NCBI GenBank assembly: GCA_035547895.1
Contig: DASZTT010000095.1
Location: 1 to 6,025, forward strand
Origin: 66-474 sp035547895
Lineage (GTDB): Bacteria > Pseudomonadota > Gammaproteobacteria > Xanthomonadales > Rhodanobacteraceae
Length of the DNA stretch: 6,025 nucleotides
Direction of reading: 5' to 3'
Part shown: positions 1 to 4,457 of the stretch, piece after piece
How positions within the stretch are numbered: the first letter of the stretch is position 1
How the letters are laid out: each line of letters opens with the position of its first letter
The notes under the pieces: generated by a model
What the model saw: the letters and a program-made list of their open reading frames with translations, nothing else
Databases searched by the model: none
What the model was told of the DNA's origin: nothing
Program-made: the position numbers and the translations under genes

Positions 1-109
1 CCTCTCCCTCCGGGAGAGGGTGCCCCGCAGGGGCGGGTGAGGGTTCGGCTTCGCACACAACGCAAGCCGTACCCTCATCTCCAACCCCTCTCCCGAAGGG
101 AGAGGGGTG
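1..109. repeat. CCTCTCCC-type inverted repeat pair downstream of rmlA
   Basis: Two hairpin-forming arms face each other. The left arm (1-44) has CCTCTCCC (1-8) pairing with GGGAGAGG (12-19), then a small CCCCGCAGGGG dyad, and ends in GGGTGAGGGT (35-44). The right arm (71-108) starts ACCCTCATCT, an 8/10 complement of that end, and contains CCCCTCTCCC-GAA-GGGAGAGGGG. Multi-copy repeats of this look are common between genes in Xanthomonadales genomes (general knowledge, not searched here). The left end may extend beyond the window. The remaining 110-199 contains a GCTCC/GGAGC dyad (145-149, 156-160) but no gene that I can support. The expected next gene of the rhamnose operon (rmlC) does not begin within these 199 bp. 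The structure may act as a weak transcription end or mRNA 3' stabiliser for rmlA, which is inference. Confidence 0.7.
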
Positions 110-199
110 CAAAACGCGATTTGAAAGGAGAGAAAGCAAAGCGCGCTCCGAGAGGGGAGCAAAGCTGCACTCCCGGCGGCAGAGATATCCAACATTGCG

Positions 200-1075
200 T
201 CACCCATCGATCAACCGCAGCAAATACTGCCCGTACCCCGTCTTGCACAGCGGCGCGGCGAGTTCGCGCACGCGCGCATCGTCGATCCAGCCCTGCTGAT
301 ACGCGATCTCCTCGGGGCAGCACACTTTGAGGCCCTGCCGGTTCTCGACCGTGGCGATGTAGTTCGCCGCGTCGATCATGGATTCATGGGTGCCGGTGTC
401 GAGCCACGCGTACCCGCGGCCGAGCTGTTCCAGCATCAACGAACCATCGTCGAGGTAGCAGCGGTTGAGGTCGGTGATTTCGAGTTCGCCGCGCGCGGAG
501 GGTTTCAGGTGCGCCGCGAAATCGCACGCGCGCCCGTCGTAGAAATACAGGCCGGTGACCGCGTAACTGGACTTCGGTTTCGCCGGTTTTTCTTCCAGGC
601 CCACCACGCGGCCGGTGGCATCGAACTCGGCGACGCCGTAGCGCTCCGGATCGCGCACCAGATAACCGAACACCGTGGCGCCGCGATCGCGCGTCGACGC
701 GCGCCTCAGCAGTTCGGTAAAGCCGTGGCCGAAGAAAATGTTGTCGCCCAGCACCAGCGCGCACGGATCGCCGGCGATGAATTCGCGTCCGATCAGGAAG
801 GCTTGCGCAAGGCCATCCGGCGACGGCTGCACCGCATAGCTGATCTCGATGCCCCACTGCGAACCGTCGCCCAGCAGGTTCTTGAACAACGCCTGCTCGT
901 GCGGCGTGTTGATCACCAGCACCTCGCGGATGCCGGCCAGCATCAGCACCGACAGCGGGTAATAGATCATCGGCTTGTCGTACACCGGCAGCAGTTGCTT
1001 GCTGATGGCCTGCGTGACCGGATACAGCCGCGTGCCGGAACCGCCGGCGAGGATGATGCCTTTTTTTGTTGTCAC
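200..1075 (-). CDS. rfbA: Glucose-1-phosphate thymidylyltransferase (RmlA/RfbA)
   Basis: The enzyme joins dTTP and glucose-1-phosphate to give dTDP-glucose plus pyrophosphate, the first step of cytoplasmic dTDP-L-rhamnose synthesis for O-antigen or other glycans. The 291-residue product is full length for the family. The nucleotide-binding signature GGSGTRLYPVT is at 11-21, followed by SKQLLPVYDKPMIYYPLS (25-42). LVLGDNIFFGHG (107-118) carries Asp111, and EEKPAKPKSSYAVTGLYFYD (161-180) carries the sugar-phosphate-binding Lys163 region. EITDLN is at 199-204, and WLDTGTHESM (224-233) contains Asp226, which with Asp111 is expected to bind the metal. The start is a GTG (1073-1075 on the complement) with AAGGAA (1082-1087) six bases upstream. 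A palindromic repeat unit begins only six bases beyond that ribosome site. The gene lies downstream of rmlB on the same strand but is separated from it by a nuclease gene and four repeats, so its dependence on the rmlB promoter is uncertain. Confidence 0.97.
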   Translation of the reverse strand: MTTKKGIILAGGSGTRLYPVTQAISKQLLPVYDKPMIYYPLSVLMLAGIREVLVINTPHEQALFKNLLGDGSQWGIEISYAVQPSPDGLAQAFLIGREFIAGDPCALVLGDNIFFGHGFTELLRRASTRDRGATVFGYLVRDPERYGVAEFDATGRVVGLEEKPAKPKSSYAVTGLYFYDGRACDFAAHLKPSARGELEITDLNRCYLDDGSLMLEQLGRGYAWLDTGTHESMIDAANYIATVENRQGLKVCCPEEIAYQQGWIDDARVRELAAPLCKTGYGQYLLRLIDG

Positions 1076-1092
1076 GTTTTATTCCTTGTGAA

Positions 1093-1133
1093 ACCGATTC
1101 CGGGTTCCGCGCTGCGCGCGGCCCCGGAATGAC
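1093..1133 (+). repeat. Palindromic repeat unit 1
   Basis: The unit runs ACCGATTCCGGGTTC (1093-1107) to CCCCGGAATGAC (1122-1133). The middle forms a hairpin CCGCGC-TGC-GCGCGG (1107-1121). The two conserved ends are shared by all six units in the window, while the middle stem differs in sequence and keeps its pairing. The unit sits immediately upstream of the rmlA ribosome binding site, so it would be part of any rmlA leader transcribed from rmlB. Confidence 0.9.
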
Positions 1134-1144
1134 CAGCAGATTTT

Positions 1145-1185
1145 GTCATTCCGGGGCGATCCATATGTGTCGAACCTGGAATCCG
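1145..1185 (-). repeat. Palindromic repeat unit 2 (decayed)
   Basis: The unit starts with a perfect GTCATTCCGGGG (1145-1156). Its other end reads GAACCTGGAATCCG (1172-1185), against GAACCCGGAATCGG in the intact copies, so it has two substitutions. The central stem is poor, with only CGA/TCG able to pair. It is in inverted orientation to unit 1, 11 bp away, and lies just downstream of the GIY-YIG gene, 22 bp past its stop codon. Confidence 0.85.
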
Positions 1186-1207
1186 CCTCCGACCAGACTT
1201 GTCTATC

Positions 1208-1498
1208 TCACTGGCTGATCTCTGGCCACAGATCGCGCCAGTCCGAATTCGCCTTCTCGACCAGCGCGATTTTCCACGCCCGCCGCCACTTCTTCAGTTC
1301 CTTTTCGCGCTCGATTGCTTCCGTCATGGAGCGGAATTGTTCGAAGTACACCAGGCGATGCACCTCGTACCGCCTGGTAAAACCTTCCGCTGCATTGGTC
1401 CGGTGCTCCCAGATGCGCTTGACCAGGTCCGACGTCACGCCAATGTATAGCGTGCCGTATGGCTTTGTAGCCAATATGTAGACCGTGGGTTGGCGCAT
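1208..1498 (-). CDS. Small single-domain GIY-YIG nuclease (UPF0213/YhbQ-like)
   Basis: The 96-residue protein is essentially one GIY-YIG nuclease domain with no DNA-binding extension. The VYI motif is at 6-8 and LYIG at 17-20, separated by the usual short loop. TSDLVKRIWEH follows, with the conserved Arg28 and His32 (22-32). AIEREKELKKW (61-71) carries the probable metal-binding catalytic Glu65, and the tail WRDLWPEI is typical of the short family. All key residues are present, so the fold is probably active on DNA. I chose the ATG at 1496-1498 because AGGG (1506-1509 on the complement) lies seven bases upstream and family members begin just before the QPTVYIL strand. The frame stays open to an ATG at 1537, which has no ribosome site. 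The gene sits between rmlB and rmlA, flanked by palindromic repeats. Its substrate and cellular role are unknown, and family members have no settled function. Confidence 0.9.
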   Translation of the reverse strand: MRQPTVYILATKPYGTLYIGVTSDLVKRIWEHRTNAAEGFTRRYEVHRLVYFEQFRSMTEAIEREKELKKWRRAWKIALVEKANSDWRDLWPEISQ

Positions 1499-1565
1499 GC
1501 GGCTGCCCTGAAAACGATGCCGCGATGATTGCTGCATCAGGGCATCGAGGCAAACGTGAAGCCAA

Positions 1566-1606
1566 ACCGATTCCGGGTTCGACCCTTCGGATCGCCCCGG
1601 AATGAG
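1566..1606 (+). repeat. Palindromic repeat unit 3
   Basis: The unit runs ACCGATTCCGGGTTC (1566-1580) to CCCCGGAATGAG (1595-1606). The middle pairs as CGACCC-TTC-GGATCG with one mismatch (1580-1594). It lies upstream of the GIY-YIG gene, in the same orientation as unit 1. Confidence 0.9.
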
Positions 1607-1635
1607 AAATCTGGTTGTCGGTTGTCTCTTTGTTC

Positions 1636-1676
1636 GTCATTCCGGGGCCGGCCGAAGGCCGGAACCCGGAATCGGT
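1636..1676 (-). repeat. Palindromic repeat unit 4
   Basis: The unit runs GTCATTCCGGGG (1636-1647) to GGAACCCGGAATCGGT (1661-1676). The middle is a perfect hairpin CCGGCC-GAA-GGCCGG (1648-1662). It is inverted relative to unit 3, 29 bp away, and ends about 31 bp before the end of rmlB. In rmlB mRNA it would form a strong hairpin just after the stop codon. Confidence 0.92.
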
Positions 1677-1707
1677 TTTGAAACACCCTGCGGACCGCCG
1701 GAACGGC

Positions 1708-2760
1708 TCATCCCTGCCCCAACCTTTCCATCCGGTAGCTGCCATCCAGGACGCGCTGCACCCACGGCTGGTTGGCAAGGTACCAATCCACGGTGCGGGC
1801 GATGCCGGTTTCGAAATCCACCGACGGTTTCCACGCCAGCTCGCGCTGCAGTTTGGAGGAGTCGATCGCGTAGCGGCGGTCGTGGCCCGGGCGATCCTTC
1901 ACGAACTCGATCAGGCTTTCGCGCTTGCGGCCATCGGCCAATGGACGCTTCGCATCCAGCAGCGCGCAGATGGTTTTCACGACGTGGATGTTCTCGCGCT
2001 CGGAATCGCCGCCGACGTTGTAGGTTTCCCCCGCGCGGCCCGCTTCCAGCACGCGGCGGATCGCGCTGCAGTGGTCCAGCACGAACAGCCAGTCGCGCAC
2101 GTTCCTGCCGTCGCCGTACACCGGCAGCTTCTCGCCTTTCAGCGCGCGCGCGATGATCAGCGGGATCAACTTTTCGGGGAATTGGTACGGCCCGTAGTTG
2201 TTCGAACAATTCGTCGTCAGCACCGGCAATCCGTAGGTGTGGTGGAACGCGCGCACCAGGTGGTCGCTCGACGCCTTGGACGCCGAGTATGGCGAGTTGG
2301 GAGCGTACGGCGTGGTTTCGGTGAATTTGCCTGACGCGCCCAGCGAGCCGTACACCTCGTCGGTGGAGACGTGCAGGAAACGGAATGTGTTCTTCGCGGC
2401 GCCGTCCAGCGCCTTCCAGTAATCGCGCACGCCCTCGAGCAGCGCGAGGGTGCCGACCACGTTGGTTTCGATGAAAGCGGACGGTCCATCGATGGAACGA
2501 TCGACGTGCGACTCGGCCGCGAAGTTCACCACCGCATCGGGCCGGTGTTCCGCCAGCAGCTTCGAGACCAGCTGGCGGTCACCGATGTCGCCCTGCACGA
2601 ACACGTGGCGTGGATTGCCTTCCAGCGGCTTCAACGTGTCCACGTTGCCCGCATAGGTCAGCTTGTCCAGGTTGACCACCGTCAATCCGTCGGCCACCGC
2701 CTGCAGCACGAAATTGCCGCCGATGAACCCGGCGCCGCCTGTGACCAGAAGCGTTGTCAT
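1708..2760 (-). CDS. rfbB: dTDP-glucose 4,6-dehydratase (RmlB/RfbB)
   Basis: The enzyme converts dTDP-glucose to dTDP-4-keto-6-deoxyglucose with bound NAD+, the second step toward dTDP-L-rhamnose. The 350-residue length is normal for this extended short-chain dehydrogenase. TGGAGFIG (7-14) is the Rossmann NAD-binding loop. FAAESHVDRSI is at 80-90, and STDEVYG (132-138) supplies the Thr133-Asp134-Glu135 catalytic group. YSASKASSD (158-166) gives the Tyr158/Lys162 pair. NCSNNYGPYQFPEKLIP (184-200) and RDWLFVLDH (222-230) bind the nucleotide sugar; the latter is usually RDWLYVEDH, a mild variation. The ATG at 2758-2760 has a modest GAGG (2766-2769 on the complement) five bases upstream. It is the promoter-proximal gene of the minus-strand block and diverges from the pilin region. 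I could not identify a convincing promoter for it in 2761-2860. Confidence 0.97.
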   Translation of the reverse strand: MTTLLVTGGAGFIGGNFVLQAVADGLTVVNLDKLTYAGNVDTLKPLEGNPRHVFVQGDIGDRQLVSKLLAEHRPDAVVNFAAESHVDRSIDGPSAFIETNVVGTLALLEGVRDYWKALDGAAKNTFRFLHVSTDEVYGSLGASGKFTETTPYAPNSPYSASKASSDHLVRAFHHTYGLPVLTTNCSNNYGPYQFPEKLIPLIIARALKGEKLPVYGDGRNVRDWLFVLDHCSAIRRVLEAGRAGETYNVGGDSERENIHVVKTICALLDAKRPLADGRKRESLIEFVKDRPGHDRRYAIDSSKLQRELAWKPSVDFETGIARTVDWYLANQPWVQRVLDGSYRMERLGQG

Positions 2761-2824
2761 GCGTGCCTCGATGGATCGCGAAAGGTGCGCATTCTGCCAT
2801 ACGCGGCTGCGCCGTCTCTTGTCT

Positions 2825-2836
2825 GCAAACGTTTGC
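2825..2836. promoter_or_regulatory. 12-bp perfect palindrome GCAAACGTTTGC
   Basis: This is a perfect dyad lying 64 bp upstream of the rmlB start and about 43 bp before the -24 element of the first sigma-54-like promoter. The position would suit an operator for rmlB on one side or an activator site on the other. No regulator is identified, and a chance palindrome cannot be excluded. Confidence 0.35.
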
Positions 2837-2876
2837 CGCGCTGCGCGCGATCACCGGAAGCCTTGCCACGCCTGGC

Positions 2877-2893
2877 TTGGCACGCATCGTGCT
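2877..2893 (+). promoter_or_regulatory. Sigma-54 (-24/-12) promoter of candidate sRNA
   Basis: TTGGCACGCATCGTGCT has the invariant GG (2879-2880) and GC (2891-2892) with exactly ten bases between, matching the consensus TGGCACG-N4-TTGCW at nearly all positions. Positions 2878-2894 match the pilin promoter core at 3028-3044 in 16 of 17 bases. The predicted start is near 2904. The core also contains the dyad GCACG-CAT-CGTGC, so a protein-binding palindrome is an alternative reading. Confidence 0.65.
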
Positions 2894-2903
2894 GCGGTTG
2901 GAG

Positions 2904-2970
2904 CGGAGCAACTTCTGGTCAGGAACAGGGGCTCCGCGAACGGTCGCGCCGCCAGGCGCGGCCGTTTTTT
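2904..2970 (+). ncRNA. Candidate sigma-54-dependent small RNA, about 67 nt
   Basis: The predicted transcript starts about 12 bases after the -12 element at 2891-2892 and ends in the U-tract at 2965-2970. It would fold into two hairpins with almost nothing between them. The first has a perfect 7-bp stem GCGGAGC (2903-2909) with GCTCCGC (2931-2937) and a 21-nt purine-rich loop (2910-2930) that contains AGGAACAGGGG. The second is the terminator stem (2941-2964). The only plus-strand reading frames are shadows of no recognisable protein, and the neighbouring rmlB is transcribed away from it. The layout of promoter, start at the base of the first stem, exposed loop and terminal U6 is what bacterial trans-acting sRNAs look like. 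I do not recognise it as a named RNA family. It could instead be the end of a longer transcript antisense to rmlB. Confidence 0.5.
2941..2970 (+). terminator. Intrinsic terminator with no upstream protein gene
   Basis: The stem CGGTCGCGCC (2941-2950), loop GCCA and GGCGCGGCCG (2955-2964) form ten pairs including one G-U, followed directly by TTTTTT (2965-2970). The opposite strand has no U-tract after the stem, so it acts on plus-strand transcripts only. It lies upstream of the pilin promoter and insulates it from anything initiated at 2904. Confidence 0.85.
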
Positions 2971-3026
2971 GTTGGGACCCACCCACAACAGCATTACGTG
3001 ACGGCCATCACGCTTGCTCGTTCAGG

Positions 3027-3043
3027 CTGGCACGCAACGTGCT
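3027..3043 (+). promoter_or_regulatory. Sigma-54 promoter of first pilin gene
   Basis: CTGGCACGCAACGTGCT has GG (3029-3030), ten bases, then GC (3041-3042), matching the RpoN consensus. Type IV pilin genes in Pseudomonas and Xanthomonas are classically RpoN/PilR controlled. Transcription should start near 3054, giving a short leader of about 34 nt. A CGTGA/TCACG dyad (2997-3001, 3008-3012) lies just upstream. No certain PilR site was recognised. Confidence 0.8.
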
Positions 3044-3087
3044 GTAACAGTTGGTAACACACCAAGGGGAACGGGGGTTTCGCCAAC

Positions 3088-3540
3088 ATGCGCATGCACG
3101 TGGTCCAACGCGGATTCACGCTGATCGAGTTGATGATCGTCGTGGCGATCATCGCCATCCTTGCGGCCATCGCGATTCCCGCATACCAGAACTATCTGAT
3201 CCGCGCGCAGGTCACCGAAGGCATAAGTCTCGCGACCGGTGCCAAAGCCGCCGTGTGGGATTTCTACTCCAACACCGGCCGTTATCCCCCGACCAACGCA
3301 TCCGCGGGCCTGCCGTCGAATCCGTCCTCGATCGCCGGCAAGTACGTCGAGAGCGTGACCGTTGCCTCCGGCAAGATCACGGCCACCTTCAACAGCACAG
3401 ATGCCAATGCCGCGATTCACGGCAAAACGCTGGTGCTGTCCCCCAATGCCGGCGGCGCCAGCATCATGTGGACCTGCAATCCGGCCGGAAGCGCCGATGC
3501 GGTGGATCCGAAGTATCTGCCCAGTTCCTGCCGCAACTGA
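3088..3540 (+). CDS. Type IV major-type prepilin, first paralogue
   Basis: This is a 150-residue PilA-like prepilin. A nine-residue positively charged leader ends in Arg8-Gly9, followed by Phe10-Thr-Leu-Ile-Glu14, the class III signal cut and N-methylated by prepilin peptidase. Glu14 is mature Glu5, needed for pilus assembly. Residues 10-39 form the hydrophobic N-terminal helix anchoring the subunit in the inner membrane before assembly. Two cysteines near the end (130 and 148) form the expected D-loop disulphide, with the conserved YLPSSC close to the C-terminus. The length fits a major pilin or close paralogue. The ribosome site is poor: GGGGG (3073-3077) is ten bases from the ATG and AAGGGGA (3064-3070) is 17 away; an ATG at 3094 is possible. 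The first 30 mature residues are identical to those of the pilin at 3848, and the rest diverges. There is no U-tailed terminator before that next pilin's promoter. Confidence 0.95.
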   Translation: MRMHVVQRGFTLIELMIVVAIIAILAAIAIPAYQNYLIRAQVTEGISLATGAKAAVWDFYSNTGRYPPTNASAGLPSNPSSIAGKYVESVTVASGKITATFNSTDANAAIHGKTLVLSPNAGGASIMWTCNPAGSADAVDPKYLPSSCRN

Positions 3541-3575
3541 TCAGGAGCCTGGTGAATCGTTGATGGAACCGAGCG

Positions 3576-3594
3576 GGTGACGCGTCACGTCACC
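3576..3594 (+). repeat. Hairpin/palindrome after first pilin gene
   Basis: GGTGACG (3576-3582), loop CGTCA, CGTCACC (3588-3594) form a seven-pair hairpin 35 bp after the pilin stop. It overlaps the 12-bp perfect palindrome GTGACGCGTCAC (3577-3588). No run of T follows, so it is not a standard intrinsic terminator. It may slow 3' decay or serve as a protein site upstream of the next promoter. Confidence 0.45.
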
Positions 3595-3642
3595 TGTCGC
3601 ACAACGTCAACAAACGTGAAGACGATCGTTGTTAAGAAATGT

Positions 3643-3708
3643 GAACCGGTTCCCAAGCTGTTTTGATCATGACCGGTTAGATTTTCCGCGGGGAAGCAGC
3701 CGCGGGGA
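3643..3708 (+). promoter_or_regulatory. Repeated motifs upstream of second pilin promoter
   Basis: ACCGGTT occurs twice, at 3645-3651 (within the palindrome GAACCGGTTC, 3643-3652) and at 3672-3678, 27 bp apart. CCGCGGGGA occurs as a direct repeat at 3686-3694 and 3700-3708, ending at the edge of the -24 region. Sigma-54 promoters need an upstream activator (PilR for pilins), and these repeated motifs are reasonable candidate sites. The assignment is inference and no known consensus was matched. Confidence 0.35.
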
Positions 3709-3725
3709 TTGGCACAAAAGCTGCT
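3709..3725 (+). promoter_or_regulatory. Sigma-54 promoter of second pilin gene
   Basis: TTGGCACAAAAGCTGCT carries GG (3711-3712), ten bases, GC (3723-3724), an excellent match to the RpoN -24/-12 consensus. Unlike the two cores at 2877 and 3027 it has no internal dyad. The predicted start near 3736 leaves a leader of about 112 nt before the ATG at 3848. Confidence 0.85.
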
Positions 3726-3742
3726 TATTTCCACCCGAGCTT

Positions 3743-3766
3743 CTGGCTCACTGGCCCACTGGCCAG
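3743..3766 (+). repeat. Three tandem 8-mers and hairpin in pilin leader
   Basis: Three 8-bp units follow one another: CTGGCTCA (3743-3750), CTGGCCCA (3751-3758) and CTGGCCAG (3759-3766). The last two also fold as CTGGCC-CACT-GGCCAG (3751-3766), a perfect six-pair hairpin. This lies in the transcribed leader of the second pilin. A second small stem, TTGGG/CCCAA (3793-3797, 3804-3808), lies downstream. Confidence 0.6.
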
Positions 3767-3847
3767 GGGGTTCTGATTCAGGGGCTTGCACCTTGGGGCA
3801 TTTCCCAAACCAGTTGACCAGTCACCACAAGCAAGAGGAATCCAACC

Positions 3848-4297
3848 ATGAAATCGATGCAGAAAGGCTTCACCCTGATCGAACTGATGATCGTGGTCGC
3901 GATCATCGCGATCCTGGCGGCCATCGCCATTCCGGCTTACCAGAACTACCTGATCCGTTCGCAGGTGTCGGAAGCCATGGTGCTGACCGGCGGCAGCCGC
4001 ACCGCGGTGGCCGAGTTCTACAGCAACCATGGCACCTGGCCGACCAACAACGAGTCTGCTGGCCTGCCGTCGCAAGCGTCTTCGATCTCCGGCAAGTATG
4101 TCGCGAGCGTGACAATTACCTCCGGCAAGATCTTGGCCGCGTTCAACAGCAACGCCAACAAGGCCATCCAGACCGAGACTTTCGAGCTGTCACCCAGCCC
4201 GGGCGGTGGTTCGTTCAAGTGGACCTGCCAGCCGTCGGACAACAACACCACGGTCGACAACAAGTACCTGCCGTCGAGCTGCCGTAAGAGTGGCTAA
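3848..4297 (+). CDS. Type IV major-type prepilin, second paralogue (PilA-like)
   Basis: This is a 149-residue prepilin with a seven-residue leader ending Lys6-Gly7, cut before Phe8. Glu12 is mature Glu5, and the hydrophobic helix spans 8-37. The C-terminal disulphide region is WTC (Cys127) to SSC (Cys145), followed by Arg-Lys-Ser-Gly, three residues longer than the end of the first pilin. The subunit polymerises into type IV pili used in twitching motility, adhesion and DNA uptake. The start is well fixed: GAGGAA (3835-3840) lies seven bases before the ATG. A strong sigma-54 promoter, an ideal ribosome site and its own terminator suggest this is the more highly expressed, probably main, pilin of the pair (inference). 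In some Pseudomonas pilins a C-terminal serine is glycosylated; Ser148 would be a comparable position, which is only a suggestion given the glycosylation-type gene downstream. Confidence 0.96.
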   Translation: MKSMQKGFTLIELMIVVAIIAILAAIAIPAYQNYLIRSQVSEAMVLTGGSRTAVAEFYSNHGTWPTNNESAGLPSQASSISGKYVASVTITSGKILAAFNSNANKAIQTETFELSPSPGGGSFKWTCQPSDNNTTVDNKYLPSSCRKSG

Positions 4298-4324
4298 GTA
4301 AATCGAATGCAACTCGTGTTTTGG

Positions 4325-4352
4325 AAGGGCCGCTCACGCGGCCCTTCTTTTT
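4325..4352 (+). terminator. Intrinsic terminator after second pilin gene
   Basis: AAGGGCCGC (4325-4333), loop TCAC, GCGGCCCTT (4338-4346) make a perfect nine-pair stem followed by CTTTTT (4347-4352). It lies 27 bp after the pilin stop codon. It separates the abundant pilin message from the downstream membrane protein gene, which therefore needs read-through or its own promoter. Confidence 0.93.
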
Positions 4353-4457
4353 GCCTGTGCCGCGGCCGATTTCCAGCAGGCCTTGCTACGAGTCGGCGCG
4401 GACTCTTTGCGCCGATCGCGTATGCTTGCGCGCCATGACATCCATCCGTTCCACGCT

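Larger units (their letters stand above)
1145..1606 (-). mobile_element. Candidate GIY-YIG gene plus inverted-repeat element
   Basis: The segment starts GTCATTCCGGGG and ends CCCCGGAATGAG, which are inverted copies with one mismatch. It contains one gene, the small GIY-YIG nuclease, with a repeat unit on each side pointing outward. The gene-less pair at 4884-4981 has the same end order (GTCATTCC...ATCGGT, spacer, ACCGATTCC...GGAATGAC), with a 16-bp spacer instead of the gene. It sits between rmlB and rmlA, which are usually contiguous, which suggests insertion. No target-site duplication is evident, and two further units (1 and 4) flank it. That the nuclease mobilises the repeats is a hypothesis; co-location is what is seen. 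Confidence 0.45.

Noticed and set aside
386..1132. Plus-strand open frame of 248 codons across rmlA
   Set aside because: It is the antisense shadow of rmlA, rich in Arg/Ala/His with no recognisable motif; the minus-strand frame carries all family motifs.
1499..1537. Longer start for the GIY-YIG gene at 1537
   Set aside because: There is no ribosome site before it, and the extra 13 residues precede the first strand of the domain; the 1498 start has AGGG at good spacing.
1093..1676. CRISPR array from the repeated units
   Set aside because: Units alternate in orientation, spacing is irregular, and a gene lies between them; no array architecture or cas gene is seen.
1615..2334. Plus-strand open frame of 239 codons opposite rmlB
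   Set aside because: It is an antisense shadow of rmlB whose start lies in a palindromic repeat; the peptide pattern VIPGPAEGRNPES is the usual repeat-derived translation.
2761..2860. Sigma-70 promoter for rmlB on the minus strand
   Set aside because: Possible hexamers (TTGCAG, TATGGC) are 21 bp apart, too far for a credible promoter.
3576..3594. Intrinsic terminator for the first pilin gene
   Set aside because: The stem is reasonable but no T-run follows, so it is reported only as a hairpin.
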